DNA of 64,000 bases, taken from assembly GCA_036245525.1 (NCBI GenBank), contig BTPG01000003.1, forward strand, positions 190,453,838-190,517,837. Direction: 5' to 3'. Positions 44,701 through 56,281 of this stretch are shown here, piece after piece. The stretch is from Semisulcospira habei. Its lineage: Eukaryota; Mollusca; Gastropoda; Semisulcospiridae. How positions within the stretch are numbered: position 1 is the stretch's first letter; every line of letters begins with the position of its first letter. Position numbers and translations under genes: made by a program. The notes beneath the pieces were generated by a model. It worked only from the letters and a program-made list of their open reading frames with translations, was not told the origin of the DNA and did no database searches.

Positions 44701-47700
44701 AACCACGTCAAGCTCAGAATCAAACATTCTTGATACAAGCATAGACACTTATATTTTACCAGAATTGAGCTCAGGTCCCTACAGCCCTGAAGCAAACGCA
44801 GACTCATTCACACCTAAAGCAAACCCAGATTTATACACAAGCAGAACAAGCAAACATCTGAACGTCCCAGATGAAAACACAGAATCAAATACACTTGAAT
44901 CAAACGTAGGTTTGACTAGACATGACACAAACTTAGAGGCGCACGTAATACAAAACAGGTCAGAATTCAAAACATCTGAAATAAGCCCACAGTGGAACAC
45001 ACACGACACAAGAATAAACCTGGATGCATCGAGCGCATGCGCAAAGTCAAAGTTACTCGGAACTGGCAAGGACTCGTATTTGTCCCAAGCAAGCGTGGAA
45101 TCAAAGATGCCTGAAACAAGCGTAGACTCCAATTCACTCACAACCAGCGTGCAATCAAGGATATCCCAGACAAACTTGGAATCGAATTCACACCAGACAC
45201 GTGCAGAATCGAACTTGCCCGGGAGCAGCATAGGATCGTATTTATTGCAAACAAGCGTGGAAATAAAGATACCCAGAACAAGTATAATGCTGTGTTCATC
45301 CCAGCAAAGCATTGGAATAAAATTCAAATCAAAAATAGCCAAAAGAAGCGTATGGACACCTACAAGGAAAACAGAAACAAACGCCTCTGAAACAAAGCCA
45401 CGGTCAGAAGCACCTGACACGAGTGCAGAGTCACACGCTCATGAAACATGCGCCGAATCAGAAACATCTGCAAAAGGCGCAGCATTAGATTCTCCTAAAG
45501 TAAGGCCAGAATTGGACACACCTGAAACAAGACGAAAATCATACACACCTGAAACAACCAAACAAATGAGCGCACCCGATACAAGCACAAAATCAGACGG
45601 ACCGGAGAGCAGCACAGAAGTAGACATACCTAATGCAAGCATACACGTGAACACTTCCAGAGAATACATACATCCAGACACAACAAGAGCAAGCATGGCT
45701 TTGGACACACCAAGAGCAAGCATGGATTTCGGCACACCAAGGTCAAGCATGGATTTTGGCAGACCAAGGTCAAGCGTGCATTTAAGCTCAACAAGAGCAA
45801 GCATGGATTTGGGTTCACCAAGAACAAGCATGGATTTGGGCACACCAAGAACAAGCATGGATTTGGGCACACCAAAAGCAAGCATGAATTTCGGCACAGC
45901 CAGAACAAGCATGGATAAGGACTTACCACGAGCAAGCATGGATCTGGGCACACCACGAGCAAGCATGGATTTGGGCACAGCGAGAACAAGCATAGTTATG
46001 AGCACACCACGAGCAAGCCTGGATTTGGAGATACCACGAGCAGGCATGGGCACACCACAAGCAAGCATCTATTTTGGCACACCGCAAACAAGCATGGATT
46101 TGGGCACTCCAAGGTCAAGCATGCATTTGGGCTCACCAAGAGAAAGCATGGATTTGGGCTTACCAAGAGCAAGCATGGATTTGGGCTCACCAAGTGCAAG
46201 CACGGATATGGGCACACCAAGAGCACGCATAAATCTGGGCACAGCCAGAACAAGCATGGATAAGGGCATACCACGAGCAAGCATGGATCTGGGCACACCG
46301 CGAACAAGCATGGATTTGGGCACAGCAAGAACAAGCATGGATATGGGCACACCAAGAGCAAGCATAGATTTGGACATACCACAAGCAGGCATGGCTTTGG
46401 GCACACCGGGAGCAAGCATGGATTTGGGCACACCAAGAGCAAGCATAGATTTGGGCACACCACGAGCAAGCATGGATTTGGGCACACCACGAGCTAGCAT
46501 GGATTTGGGCACACCACGAGAAAGCACATCTTTGGGCACACCACGAACAAGCATAGATTTGGGCACACCACGATCAATCATGGATTTGGGTACAGCGAGA
46601 ACAAGCATAGATTCGGTCACACCACGAGCAAGCATGGATTTCGGCTCACCAAGAGCAAGCATGGATTTGGGCATAACAAGAGACAACATGGATTTGGGCA
46701 CAACAAGAGCAAGCATGGACTTAGGCGCACCAAAAGCAAGCGTGGATTTGCACACAGCGAGAACAAAGGATATGGGCACACCACGAGCAAGCATGGATTT
46801 GGGCATACCACGAACAAGTATGGATTTGGGCACAACGGGAGCAAGCATGGATTTAGGCACACCGGGAGCAAACATGGATTTGGGTACAACACGAACCAGC
46901 ATGGATTTGGGTACACCAGGAACAAACGTGAATTTGGGCACACCACGAACAAGTATGGATTTGGGCGCAAGAGGAGCAAACATGGATTTCGGCAAGGAGA
47001 GAACAAGAATGGATCTGGACAAACCACGATCAAGCATGGATTTAGGCACACTATTAGCAAGACTGGTGTTTGGCACACCACGAACAAGCATGGATTTTGG
47101 CACACCACAACCAGGCGTGGATTTGGGCACACCACGAACAAGCATGGATTCGGGCACACCACGAACAAGCATGGATTTGGGCACGCCACTATCAAGCATG
47201 GATTTGGGCACAGTGAGAACAAGCATGGATTTGGGCACACAACGAGCAAGCGTGGATTTGGGCACATCACGAGCAAGCACGGATTTCGGCTCACCAAGGG
47301 CAAGCATGGATTTGGGCACAACAAGAGCAAGCATAGATTTGGGCACACCACGAACAAGCATGGATTTCAGCACACCAGGAGCAAACATGGATTTGGGCAA
47401 ACCAAGAACAAGCATGGGTATGGGCACACGAAGGGCAAGCATGGATTTGGGCTCACCAAGAGCAAGCATGGATTTGGGCACAACAAGAGCAAGCATAGAT
47501 TTGGGCACACCACGAACAAGCATGGATTTCAGCACACCAGGAGCAAACATAGATTTGGACAAACCAAGAACAAGCATGGGTATGGGCACACGAAGGGCAA
47601 GCATGGATTTGGGCTCACCAAGAGCAAGCATGGACTTAGACACGCCAAGAGCAAGCATGGATTTGGACAAACTACGATTAAGCATGGATTTAGACACACC

Positions 47701-48484
47701 AGGAGCAATAATGAATTTAGGCACACCAAACACAAGCGTAGATTTGGGCACACCAAGAGCAGACATGGATATAGATACACCAATAGCAAGCATGGATTTC
47801 AGCACAAGCGTAGATTTGGGCTCACCAAGAGCAAGCATGGATTCGGGATCAACAAGAGCAAGCATGGATTTGGGTTCAGCGAGATCAAGCTTGGATTTGG
47901 ACAAACGAGCAAACATGGATTTGGGCACACCACGAGCAAGCGTTGATTTGGGCACACCAGGAACAAACATGAATTTGGGCGCATCAAGAGCAAGCATGTT
48001 CGTAGACACACCAAGAGCAAGCATTGATTTGGGCAAACTACGTTTAAGCATGGATTTAAATACACCAGGAGGAAGAATGGATTTGGGCACACCAAGCATA
48101 GATTTGGGCTCACCAAGAGCAAGCATTGTTTTGGGCACACCTAGAGCAAGTATGAATTTGGACACACCAGAAGCAAGCACGGATTTGGGCACATTACGAT
48201 TATACATGAATACAGACACACCAAGAACAAGCGTGGATTTGGGCTCACCAAGAGCAAGCATGGATTCGGTCACACCACAAGAAAGCATGAATTTAGACAA
48301 ACCAAAAGAAAGCATGGATTTGGGGACACCGAGGGCAATCATGGACTTTGGCACACCAAGAGGAAACGTAGATTTAGACATACCAAGAGCGAGCATTGGT
48401 TTCGGCACACCACGATTAAGCATAGATTTAGACATACCAAGAGCGAGCATTGGTTTTGGCACACCACGATTAAGCATGGATTAA
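41724..48484 (+). CDS. large gene, exon 20: giant exon with 9-residue repeats
   Basis: The acceptor CTCCTCAG ends at 41723. The exon enters with two bases completing a Gly codon and is open for about 2,250 codons to TAA at 48482-48484. Residues up to about position 43700 are Lys/Glu/Gln/Asp-rich (EHEKRNGTDKKLTLYPNRES). From about 43720 on, everything is a 9-residue repeat. First come diverged copies (SKERDTPRI, TSTESYAPQ), then about 103 copies close to SMDLGTPRA. The repeats are rich in Thr-Pro-Arg and have no strong hydrophobic core, so they are likely extended or disordered. An in-frame family D palindrome lies at 43060-43147. The exon has no donor before its stop, so transcripts using it end here. 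Confidence 0.8.
43060..43147 (+). repeat. family D palindrome inside coding exon 20
   Basis: The D-type arms can be followed (GCGCAACATCATTAGGCC...GGCCGACGTTGGTCTGGT) with a GTGCACAGCCGTGCAC centre. The reading frame passes through it without a stop and encodes about 29 residues unlike their Gln/Lys-rich surroundings. Confidence 0.7.
43720..45691 (+). repeat. old part of the 27-bp coding minisatellite
   Basis: The nine-residue register is still visible (ERDTPRISK, TDSYTPEVS) but units differ at most positions. Codon-level periodicity is conserved, with Thr-Pro or Ser-Pro and Asp recurring at fixed places. Confidence 0.8.
45692..48484 (+). repeat. young part of the 27-bp coding minisatellite, about 103 copies
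   Basis: The unit is AGCATGGATTTGGGCACACC plus seven bases, encoding SMDLGTPRA. Copies vary mainly at the last codons (RA, RT, RS) and include higher-order duplications. An example is the block with TTRASIDLGTPRTSMDFSTP, which occurs twice at about 47300-47630. The antisense strand is also open over most of it because the unit contains no antisense stop. Confidence 0.95.
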
Positions 48485-50960
48485 GACACACCAAAAGCAA
48501 GCATTGATTTAGACATATCATGAACAAGTATGGAATTAGGGACACCAACAGCATGATTGGATTTCGGGACACCAGAGGCAGTATGAATTTGAGCACACCA
48601 AGAGCAGGCATGGATGTAGACACACCTATAGCAAGCATAGATTTCGGCACACCAAAGAGATAGTATGGAAATAAGCACACCAAGTTCAAGTATAGTTTTG
48701 GGTACACCAAGACCAAACATCGATTTAGATACACCAAGAGCGAGCATGGCATTTGGCACACCACGATTAAGCATGGATTTAGACATACCATGAGCAAGTA
48801 TGGAGTTAGTGATACCAACAGCATGCATGGATTTCGGCACACCAGAGGCAGTATGAATTTAGGCACACCAAGAGCAGGCATGGATGTAGACACACCAAGA
48901 GCAAGCATGGATTTGGGCAAACCACAATTAAACACGGATTCAAGCACACAAAGAGCAAGCATTGATTTAGACATACCAAGAGCAAACGTGGATTTCGGTA
49001 CACCACGATAAAGCATGGATTTAGACAGACCAAGAGCAAGTATCGATTTAGACACACCAAGACCAAGCATGGATTTTCAAACACCACACGCAAAAATGGA
49101 TTTGGGCACACGAAGAGTAATTATTTATGTAAACATACCAAGCGTAAGCTTAGATATGAGAACACCATGATTTAAACGTCGATTTGGGCACACATGGAGT
49201 TCGACACACCTAGAGCAAGCATGGCTTTCAGCACACCTAGAGCAAGCGTGGGGTTCGGCACGCCAAGAACAAGCACTGATTTAGAGACACCAAAAGCAAC
49301 CATGGATCAGGGCACACAACGAGCAAGCGTGCATTTTGTCACAACTGGAGCGAACATGGATTTGGGCACACCAAGAGCGAGCATGGATGTACATACAGCA
49401 AGAGCAAGCATGGACTTGGGCGCACCAAGGGCAAGCACAGATTGGGGCACACCAAGAGCAAACATGGATTTGGTCACACCTAGAGAAAACTTGGATATGG
49501 GTACACAACGAGCAAGCATGGATTTAGACACACCAAGAGCAAGGATGGATTTGGGCGCACCAAGAGCAAACACAGATTGGGGCACACGAAGAGCAAACAT
49601 GGATTTAGTCACATCTAGAAAAAAAACGTGGATTTAGGCACACCACGAGCAAGCACGGATTGGGCCACACCAAAAGCAGACATCGACTGGGGCACACCTA
49701 GAGAAAGCATGGATTTGGCAAATCAAGAGCAAGCATGGACTGGGGCACACCTAAAGCAAGAATGGATTTGGGCACATCAAGAGCAAGTACAGATTTGGGC
49801 ACACTCAGAGTAAGCATGGATTTAGACACACCAAAATCAAGCATTGGTTTAGGCACACCAAGGGCAACATAGATTTGGACACACTTAGAGCAACTTTGGA
49901 TTTGGACTCATGAAGAGCAAGGAAGGATATGAGAACACCAAAAGGAAGAATAGATTTGGACACACCTAGAGCAAGCATGCATTTAAACACACCAAGAGCA
50001 AGCATGGACTAGGGCACACCAAGAGCAAGCATGGATTTGGGCACATGAAGACCAAGTATCGGTTTGGGCATGCCAAGAGCAAGCATGGATTTGGACACAC
50101 TTAGAGCAGGAATGGATTTAGGCACACCAAAACAAGCATTGGAGTAAGCATGGATTTAGACACACCAAAATCAAGCATTGGTTTAGGCACGCCAAGAGCA
50201 ACTTACATTTAGGCACACCTATAGCAACTGCATTGTACATTGCTTAACGTCCCGACAGCAGCAAGGCTTTCTCAGGACGTGCCTGCACTGCTTGTGAAAA
50301 CAAAAATAAACAGAATATTGAATGTATGTCGCCAGCCGGTCCAATACGTCAAAATAAACCTACGCCATGGCGCCTAAATAAAGCTACGACCATTTAGCAA
50401 CACACACCCAATATCAAGAGCTACAGGCAGTGCAGACAGTTGGGAGAGTTTTAAAAAAGACAAATACAGGTGAATGGACCAAGGGTGACAGAAACACATG
50501 CCCCAGAATAGGGGAAAAACCCACCCTGTGGGGCTGACCAGGGTGACCCTGGGAACTAAAAAGTAGTTAACCCCACCCAAGTCCCCCAGGGCAGACCCGG
50601 GTGGGGGCTAGAGCAACTATGAATTCGGACGCACCAAGAACAAGCATGGATTTAGGCACAACAAGAGTAAGCATAGATTTTGCCACACCAAGAGCAAGCA
50701 TGGATCTGGACACTCAGAAAGCAAGCATGGATTGGGGAACACCACGATTAAGTATGGATTAGGGCACACAAAGAGCAATTATTGATTTAGACGCACCAAG
50801 AGCAAGCATGAATTTGTGCACACCAGAAGCAAGCACACCAAAAGAAAGCATGGATTTGGGCACAACAATGTCAAGCTTTGATTTTGGCACACCACGAGCA
50901 TGTATAGATTTGGGCACACCAAGAGCAGGCATGGATTTGTGCACACCAAGAGCACGCGCA
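48485..50960 (+). pseudogene. decayed 3' continuation of the 27-bp minisatellite
   Basis: The repeat goes on past the exon 20 stop, with units such as GCACACCAAGAGCAAGCATG still obvious. The frame is broken by many stops and indels. Short frames retain the protein pattern (for example 49194-49620). The array resumes after an inserted SINE-like element (50239-50612). This is the former 3' part of exon 20. Confidence 0.8.
50239..50612 (-). mobile_element. SINE-like dispersed repeat P, copy 2, inserted in the decayed array
   Basis: AGCAACT lies on both sides of the insertion, a 7-bp duplication. On the minus strand the element ends CAGGACGTTAAGCAATG-like, resembling the GACGTTAA tail of the SINE at 6310-6625. 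It is collinear with 20663-21072. Confidence 0.65.
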
Positions 50961-51101
50961 GTGGAAGAAAGAACATTACAATTCGACACACCCGATGACA
51001 GCAAAAACCCTTACAAGAAAACAAAGAACTTGGATATGAAAGATCTCGGCGGCAGCAGCGTACTAAAAACAGTGTGTAAAGTTTTACATTTCTGCTATTA
51101 A
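50961..51101 (+). pseudogene. remnant of the ancestral end of exon 20
   Basis: The last repeats (IDLGTPRAGMDLCTPRA) run without a break into unique sequence RAVEERTLQFDTPDDSKNPY, then a Lys-rich stretch and a stop at about 51101. This unique tail looks like the original continuation of the protein, now separated from the live frame by the decayed array. No strong donor is visible. Confidence 0.5.
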
Positions 51102-51367
51102 TTTAATAATATTGTATCTCAGAAATGACAGTTTTCTTATATGATTTAGATAATGTAGCAAGCAAACTAAGTTTATTATTGCAGTTATGCAGTGGTAGCT
51201 ATTTTCCGCCATTAAGGATTTGATACTTTACTATAAGCAATCATATATTCTTCCAGTCTTTTGAGTGGTAAAGTCTCGTATATCTTTAACTCTATCTCAT
51301 CGTTATCACACGACCATGAATCTTCACCAAAAAAAAAAAAAAAAACCGCGTTGTTAATGAATAAATA

Positions 51368-52450
51368 CTTTTTGGCTTGCGTGCGAAGCAAACGTGAGTT
51401 TATGTTCTGGGACAGTGGTCGTCCATCCGTCGTCTGCCGACTGTCGACCGTCCGCCCCCCCCCCCCCCCCCCCAAAAAAAAAAAAAAAAAAAAAAAAAAC
51501 CCAAACAAAACACTTTCACGTTGATATTTTCTCGGAGACTCTTCAAGCCACAGTCTTCAAACTTGGCCCACGGATACTTTGTGGCCAGACCTGTTTAAGC
51601 ATACCAATTTGAGTGACCTCTCACAAAGGTCAAGGTCACAGGGGATCTGAGAATAGGTAAAAAAAATAGCTATATTTTGACATAATTTATTATTTCTCAA
51701 ATACTATTGATAACTTCAAACCCAAATTTGGTACAAGGATTTCTGATAGGAAGACCTTTCTATGCATACTAATTTGGTTGATCCCTCGGAAAGGTCAAGG
51801 TCACAATAGCTCAGGAAATCTTTTTTTTAATAGCCATATTTGACAAAAGATTTTTTTCCCAATACTATTCACAACTTCAAACCCAAACTTGCTACAAAAA
51901 TACCTAAAGGTAAGACCTATTTATACATTTTAATTTGGATAACCCCTCGGAAAGGACAAGGGTCGCAAGAGCACAGGAAATAGGTAAAACATATATATTT
52001 TGACAAAAGATTCTTTTTCTCAAATACTATTCACAACTTCAAACGCAAACTTACTACAGAGATATCTGATGGTAAGACCTATCTATGCATACTAATTTTG
52101 ATGAGCCCTCGGAAAGGTCAAGGGTCGCAAGAGATCGGCAAATGTGTGTAAAATGCCAATTTTGGATAGAATTGTATTATTATCAACAGTTTTGCAAACT
52201 TTTCAATCAAATTATTTGGCACAAAGGTAGCTGATGATGGTTAAGACCTTCCTATGTATACTAATTTAGTCGACTCATTGCAAGGGTCAAGGTTCACGGG
52301 GGTTTGACAGATATGTCAAAACTGATTAAACTTTTGGAAAACATGGATTTTGCAAAAGTCATCCCTTTATTATTGCACAAAGGTCACACATGTAGATCGG
52401 TCATACACGTGAGCCATGAGGACTTTGCCTTTTTTGTTGTCGTTTTTTTA
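51368..52450 (+). repeat. dispersed repeat family Q, copy 3, longest
   Basis: It has the same order of motifs as 7417-8110, with an extra C/A homopolymer tract (51457-51500) and extra rounds of the CTACAGAGATATCTGATGGTAAGACC module. It ends GCCATGAGGACTTTGCCTTT. Confidence 0.75.
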
Positions 52451-52736
52451 AAAAAAAATATTTTAGTCTTCCTCGATATCCTTGACATAGTTTTGTATTG
52501 GTTTAATGTATTGGATGTTTTGCTCTCTCTTTGGGAAATCCTTATCTGCAACTAGAAATATTTCTTCCCTCACTGAATAATTAATCAAGAAGTTTCGAAT
52601 AATATATTTTGCATTGGTATCATAGAAATATTGTATGTACCGTCTTACTAGTGTTTTAAGCATTACAATGTATTAGCACCCCGAGGGCATATTCTTCTAG
52701 TGTCTATGCAGTTTCTATAAAAGTCATTTGTGACCG

Positions 52737-52880
52737 TTAACTCATTCAGCCCCAACAGACCACAGCAAGACACGGATCGAGCAAGATAGTTCAAGGGTGG
52801 TGCCAGAATAGCTTGGCGCCCATAGGCGCCAAGCGATTCTGGCACCACCCTTGAACTATCATGCTCGGCTGATCTGTCTC
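52737..52880. repeat. family B element
   Basis: The left border is TTAA-CTCATTCAGCCCC. The core hairpin pairs perfectly over about 45 bp around GGCGCC-CATA-GGCGCC. The right terminal part is diverged. Confidence 0.75.
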
Positions 52881-53212
52881 CAGAATTTTGATACAGTCCT
52901 TCAGAGGGCAGTTTCAAAATTGGGGGATTTTAGTCCTGGGGCAGAATGTGTGAAATAAATTTCTTGTCCGTAGGTGGAGTGTTGGTCGAACTAAACAGAC
53001 ACTTTGATGTAATAGAGTTTTCCTATCGTTACCCCATGATCTTTAGACATTAAGGCTTTTCTAGCTTTTTTGATAAATGTTCAATGTGCAGTCTCCTCGA
53101 TAACAGGATTAAAATATGATGCTAAAGAAAACGGGTGTCGAGCGCGTGTTGGCGCAGAGATCCCATCTTGACCGAACTGAACTCCACACGTAATGCAATA
53201 GAATATGATACA

Positions 53213-53284
53213 TGTGTGCTGGTCTGTGATTTTGGACCCTACGGCTAGAAGCCGTAGGGTCCAAAATCACATACAAGCACACAG
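53213..53284. repeat. palindromic element, family E
   Basis: TGTGTGCTGGTCTGTGATTT and its complement enclose CCTACGGC-TAGAA-GCCGTAGG. It ends 21 bp before exon 21. Confidence 0.85.
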
Positions 53285-53305
53285 TCAGCATGAATAACGT
53301 TGCAG

Positions 53306-53362
53306 GATATGGGTGCCCGCCTACAGATGGTGCAAGAGCGGGCCGCGCGACTGGAGAACAAG
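53306..53362 (+). CDS. large gene, exon 21: coiled-coil segment
   Basis: The acceptor CGTTGCAG ends at 53305 and the donor CAAG|GTAAAG follows 53362. The 19 codons are in phase 0 at both ends (DMGARLQMVQERAARLENK). The phase accepts a direct join from exon 18, bypassing the two repeat-rich exons. Confidence 0.8.
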
Positions 53363-53607
53363 GTAAAGCTGTGCCACAAACACTGTACGCGCGAAATTAG
53401 GATGGCCGCATTCGTGACACGAGTTCAGAGTATAATGTGAGCGGCACATTACTGTAGAGAACCTGCCAAGTAAGCTAAAAGTCCTCTGGCCGACCTCATA
53501 ATAATATTTAGTTATCTGCTTTACTCTTTGGCGTTAGACCTGTTCATTTTTGTGTATTATATCTCTCCCCTTCCTCTTTTACCATTATGATGCCCTAAAA
53601 GTTTGTT

Positions 53608-53658
53608 GGGGTTTATAACCGGGCAGGCGACTAAGGCCATCTCATGGTGGTGCTGCCT
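53608..53658 (-). mobile_element. SINE tail fragment
   Basis: GGGCAGGCGACTAAGGCCAT is the reverse complement of ATGGCCTTGGTCGCCCGCTC at 55790-55855. Both belong to a SINE tail of the GCCGTTAAAC type. Confidence 0.5.
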
Positions 53659-53871
53659 TAACTCATTCAGCCCGACGCAGGTATTTCCCAAATTTTGGAG
53701 GCGTCATCTAACGACTATGCACCTGTTGCAGGAGATGGATCGACCATGATAATTCAAGGGTAGTGCCAGATTAGCTTGGCCCCGACAGGCGCCAAGCTAA
53801 TATGGCAATACCCTTGAATTATCATGGTCGACCCATCTCCTGCTGTAGTGCGTCAGGGCTGAATGGGTTAA
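53658..53871. repeat. full-length family B element, TTAA on both sides
   Basis: The ends are TTAA-CTCATTCAGCCCGACGCAG and CGTCAGGGCTGAATGGG-TTAA. The core palindrome carries GCAGGAGATGGATCGACCAT and its complement. Confidence 0.85.
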
Positions 53872-53958
53872 AAGCACCTTAGACGTGTCTCATTGTCGAA
53901 ATTGACGCGCTGTTCGGAATGAATTAGAACTGGATTGAATAGATAATCGCTGTACATG

Positions 53959-54104
53959 AGACGCAGGTCAAAACTGGTTTGCACGTGTTCGACGCAAACG
54001 GTGGATTAAAAGCCAGGACAAACATGCGATATCGCATGTTTGTCCGGGCTTTTAATCCACTGTTTGCGTCAAACACATGCAAATTTTAACTTACGTCTGT
54101 TGGA
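53959..54104. repeat. palindromic element, family G
   Basis: Arms containing GGATTAAAAGCCAGGACAAA and complement meet at the perfect centre ATGCGATATCGCAT with no loop. A second copy is at 55119-55254. Confidence 0.85.
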
Positions 54105-54231
54105 CTTAATGATCGACAGGCAAAGAGATGCTAATTTCGTAAGAAACAGAATGCTTGGAGGCAGTATGTAGCTACTTGACATTTAGGACAAAACCCGTGG
54201 CGTGTAAACTTTGATGTTAATTTATTGGTAG

Positions 54232-54351
54232 CTTATGGACATGAGCGAGACGGCCCAGGAGCTGAACCGGCAGGCTAGCCTGCAGGAGAGAAAGATCAAC
54301 ACGTATCGAACAGTGGCCGATGCCTGTCAGGCCAAATACGCACAACATAGG
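54232..54351 (+). CDS. large gene, exon 22: coiled-coil segment
   Basis: The acceptor ATTGGTAG ends at 54231 and the donor TAGG|GTACGT follows 54351. The 40 codons are in phase 0 at both ends. LMDMSETAQELNRQASLQER continues KINTYRTVADACQAKYAQHR. Confidence 0.8.
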
Positions 54352-54612
54352 GTACGTATTCAACAGGGCGGGTAGCAAAAACACAACGCTGGTGACAATA
54401 GTGATAATGATTATGTCGACACGATGAATTATGACGACGACGAGACGGTAATGATAATGTTGGCGATGCTGATAATGGTAAGGGTGCTACACTTTAAAAT
54501 GAAGAAAGAAAAATAAATACTAGAAGTGTTATGCTACGCTTTATAATGAAGTTAGGAAAATAATAACAGAAGCCGTTTGTTAGTGCTGCCGCCATTTGTC
54601 TGTGAGTTTAGC

Positions 54613-54660
54613 ACCATATATGGCTTCAGCCGTAAAGTTCGAAATCACTTACCGTCTCAC
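54613..54660. repeat. half of a family E palindrome
   Basis: GCCGTAAAGTTCGAAATCAC is one arm of family E. Confidence 0.45.
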
Positions 54661-54708
54661 TTATGGACACACAAGATCTCTGCTCACGTGACCAATCATT
54701 GTACTTTC

Positions 54709-54790
54709 CCAATGCGCACAAGGCCATCGCGCACAGCCGCGCGTGGGCCAACGGCGGCCGACGTCGGCCCGATGGCCTTGTGCGTACTGA
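54709..54790. repeat. family D palindrome, left arm partly deleted
   Basis: CCAATGCGCACAAGGCCATC and GATGGCCTTGTGCGTACTGA form the outer arms. GGCCAACGGCGGCCGACGTC survives on the right side only. Confidence 0.7.
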
Positions 54791-54909
54791 GTTGGCAGTT
54801 ATTATTGTCGAGACAGTGTATGTCTGTTCGTCCTGTGTAATTACATCAAGGGTGCCTGTGATACACGTTGGTCCCTATAACTTTCCGAAATAATATTTTC
54901 TTCCCACAG

Positions 54910-54956
54910 AGCGCGGCAGAGAAACTGCAAAGGCTGGTGGAGGATATCTCGAGCAG
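54910..54956 (+). CDS. large gene, exon 23: coiled-coil segment
   Basis: The acceptor TTCCCACAG ends at 54909 and the donor GCAG|GTGGGG follows 54956. The peptide is SAAEKLQRLVEDISS, entering in phase 0 and leaving after two bases of an Arg codon. Confidence 0.75.
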
Positions 54957-54976
54957 GTGGGGTGTATTTCTGATTA

Positions 54977-55057
54977 TTAACACATTCGAGACGTGCCGCC
55001 TTCGGATACGCGGCTTAATGCCGCGTATCCGGATGCGACATGTCTCGAATGAGTTAA
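54977..55057. repeat. palindromic element, family H, TTAA on both sides
   Basis: TTAA-CACATTCGAGACGTGCC...CATGTCTCGAATGAG-TTAA surrounds a GGATACGCGGC hairpin. It begins 20 bp after the exon 23 donor. Confidence 0.8.
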
Positions 55058-55118
55058 GTAACTGTCGAGGGAGCCGTTGTACTTGGCTTATCTTGCCAAC
55101 TCTAGCTGTGGGAAATCA

Positions 55119-55254
55119 GAAGTAGGTCGAAATAACACGTGCTTCGACAAAAACACATGGATTAAAAGCCAGGACACACATGCGATATCGCATGCTTGTC
55201 CTGGCTTTTAATCCATGTGTTTTTGTCGAAACACCTATAATTTGTACCTACTTC
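55119..55254. repeat. palindromic element, family G, nearly perfect
   Basis: GAAGTAGGT...ACCTACTTC are the ends. ACAAAAACACATGGATTAAA and complement form the inner arms around ATGCGATATCGCAT. Confidence 0.85.
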
Positions 55255-55399
55255 GGGTATCCGTAAATCGTCTATTGGATAAACTTTTAAGCGCAGTGCC
55301 TGATTCGCTCGGTCCTTCTGTAGTCTGCGTATGTGCTGGTCCATGCTTAATTGGATTTTGAAGTCGTCCTATGAAGACTGCGCGTTGCAGTGCAGGACA

Positions 55400-55500
55400 C
55401 AGATCGACCATGATAGTTCAAGGGTGATGCCAGAATAGCTTGGCGCCCATAGGCGCCAAGCTATTCTGGCATCACCCTTGAACTATCATGGTCTTGTGTG
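55400..55500. repeat. family B palindrome, near perfect
   Basis: GACCATGATAGTTCAAGGGT and complement pair over about 48 bp around GGCGCC-CATA-GGCGCC. Confidence 0.85.
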
Positions 55501-55546
55501 AAGTCGCTGATGATGAGCACACAAATAAGGCTTTCAGCTGAAACTA

Positions 55547-55753
55547 TTAACCCATTCAGCCCTGACGCACTACAGCAGGAGATGGGTCGACCAAAGTAAT
55601 TCAAGGGTAATGCCAGATTAGCCTGTCGGCGCCAAGGTAATCTGGCACTCCCCTTGAATTATCATGGTCGTTCCATCTCCTGCAACTGGTGCATAGACAT
55701 TAGATGACGCCTCAAAAATTTGGGAAATACGGCCGTCGAGCTGAATGAGTTAA
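55547..55753. repeat. full-length family B element, TTAA on both sides
   Basis: TTAA-CCCATTCAGCCCTGACGCA...GTCGAGCTGAATGAG-TTAA. The core stem has lost a few bases at GCCTGTCGGCGCC. Confidence 0.85.
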
Positions 55754-55789
55754 ATTGAATGTTGTACGAGTTGGGCACTAGTAATGCTT

Positions 55790-55855
55790 CTCCGCCGTGA
55801 GATGGCCTTGGTCGCCCGCTCGGCGTTAAACCTAAATAACTAACTAGTAGTGCTT
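55790..55855 (+). mobile_element. SINE tail fragment
   Basis: GAGATGGCCTTGGTCGCCCG is followed by CGGCGTTAAACCTAAATAAC, the same tail style as the SINE at 6310-6625. Confidence 0.5.
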
Positions 55856-56145
55856 CTCAAGCAGTTCTAAAGTATATAAGTAAGATTTTGAAGCTGAAAC
55901 TCGACATGAAACAAAGAAACACGCGCACTCACAGAAGCACAAACGCTCACATGCACGCATATTCGTTTGATATTACAAGAGTCTGAGAAGCACGATCTCT
56001 TTCCTCTGCTTCATATTTCTAGCAAAATGCCCCCATTTGGACCTCTGCCCCCCTACAAATCGCTGAGCCCCCCCCCCCCCCCGCTCCCCCCCCCCCCCCT
56101 TCTGCTTTACCCTTTGCCGTGGATTTTTTTTTTTCTCATGGGAAG

Positions 56146-56281
56146 ACTTGAGGAGCGAGAGAAGGATGTGGAGACGATGAGGAACAAATTGCGCAGGATG
56201 AAACGAATATCCCTCACACACAAGAAGCAGGTGGAACGCCTGAAAACCCTGCAAGTCAACACGCTGGCCGAGCGTCAACAG
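56146..56281 (+). CDS. large gene, exon 24: coiled-coil segment
   Basis: The acceptor ATGGGAAG ends at 56145, preceded by a C-rich (56071-56099) and T-rich tract. The donor ACAG|GTATGA follows 56281. One base completes an Arg codon. LEEREKDVETMRNKLRRMKR continues ISLTHKKQVERLKTLQVNTL with strong heptads. It leaves in phase 0. Confidence 0.85.

Noticed and set aside
46069..48477. 802-residue open frame on the minus strand across the minisatellite
   Set aside because: It is a by-product of the 27-bp unit having no antisense stop. It stays open only over the repeats, has no splice or start context, and breaks where the units diverge.
45692..48484. Regular short repeats resembling a CRISPR array
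   Set aside because: The units are contiguous 27-bp tandem copies without spacers, in frame within a eukaryotic exon, and there are no cas genes.
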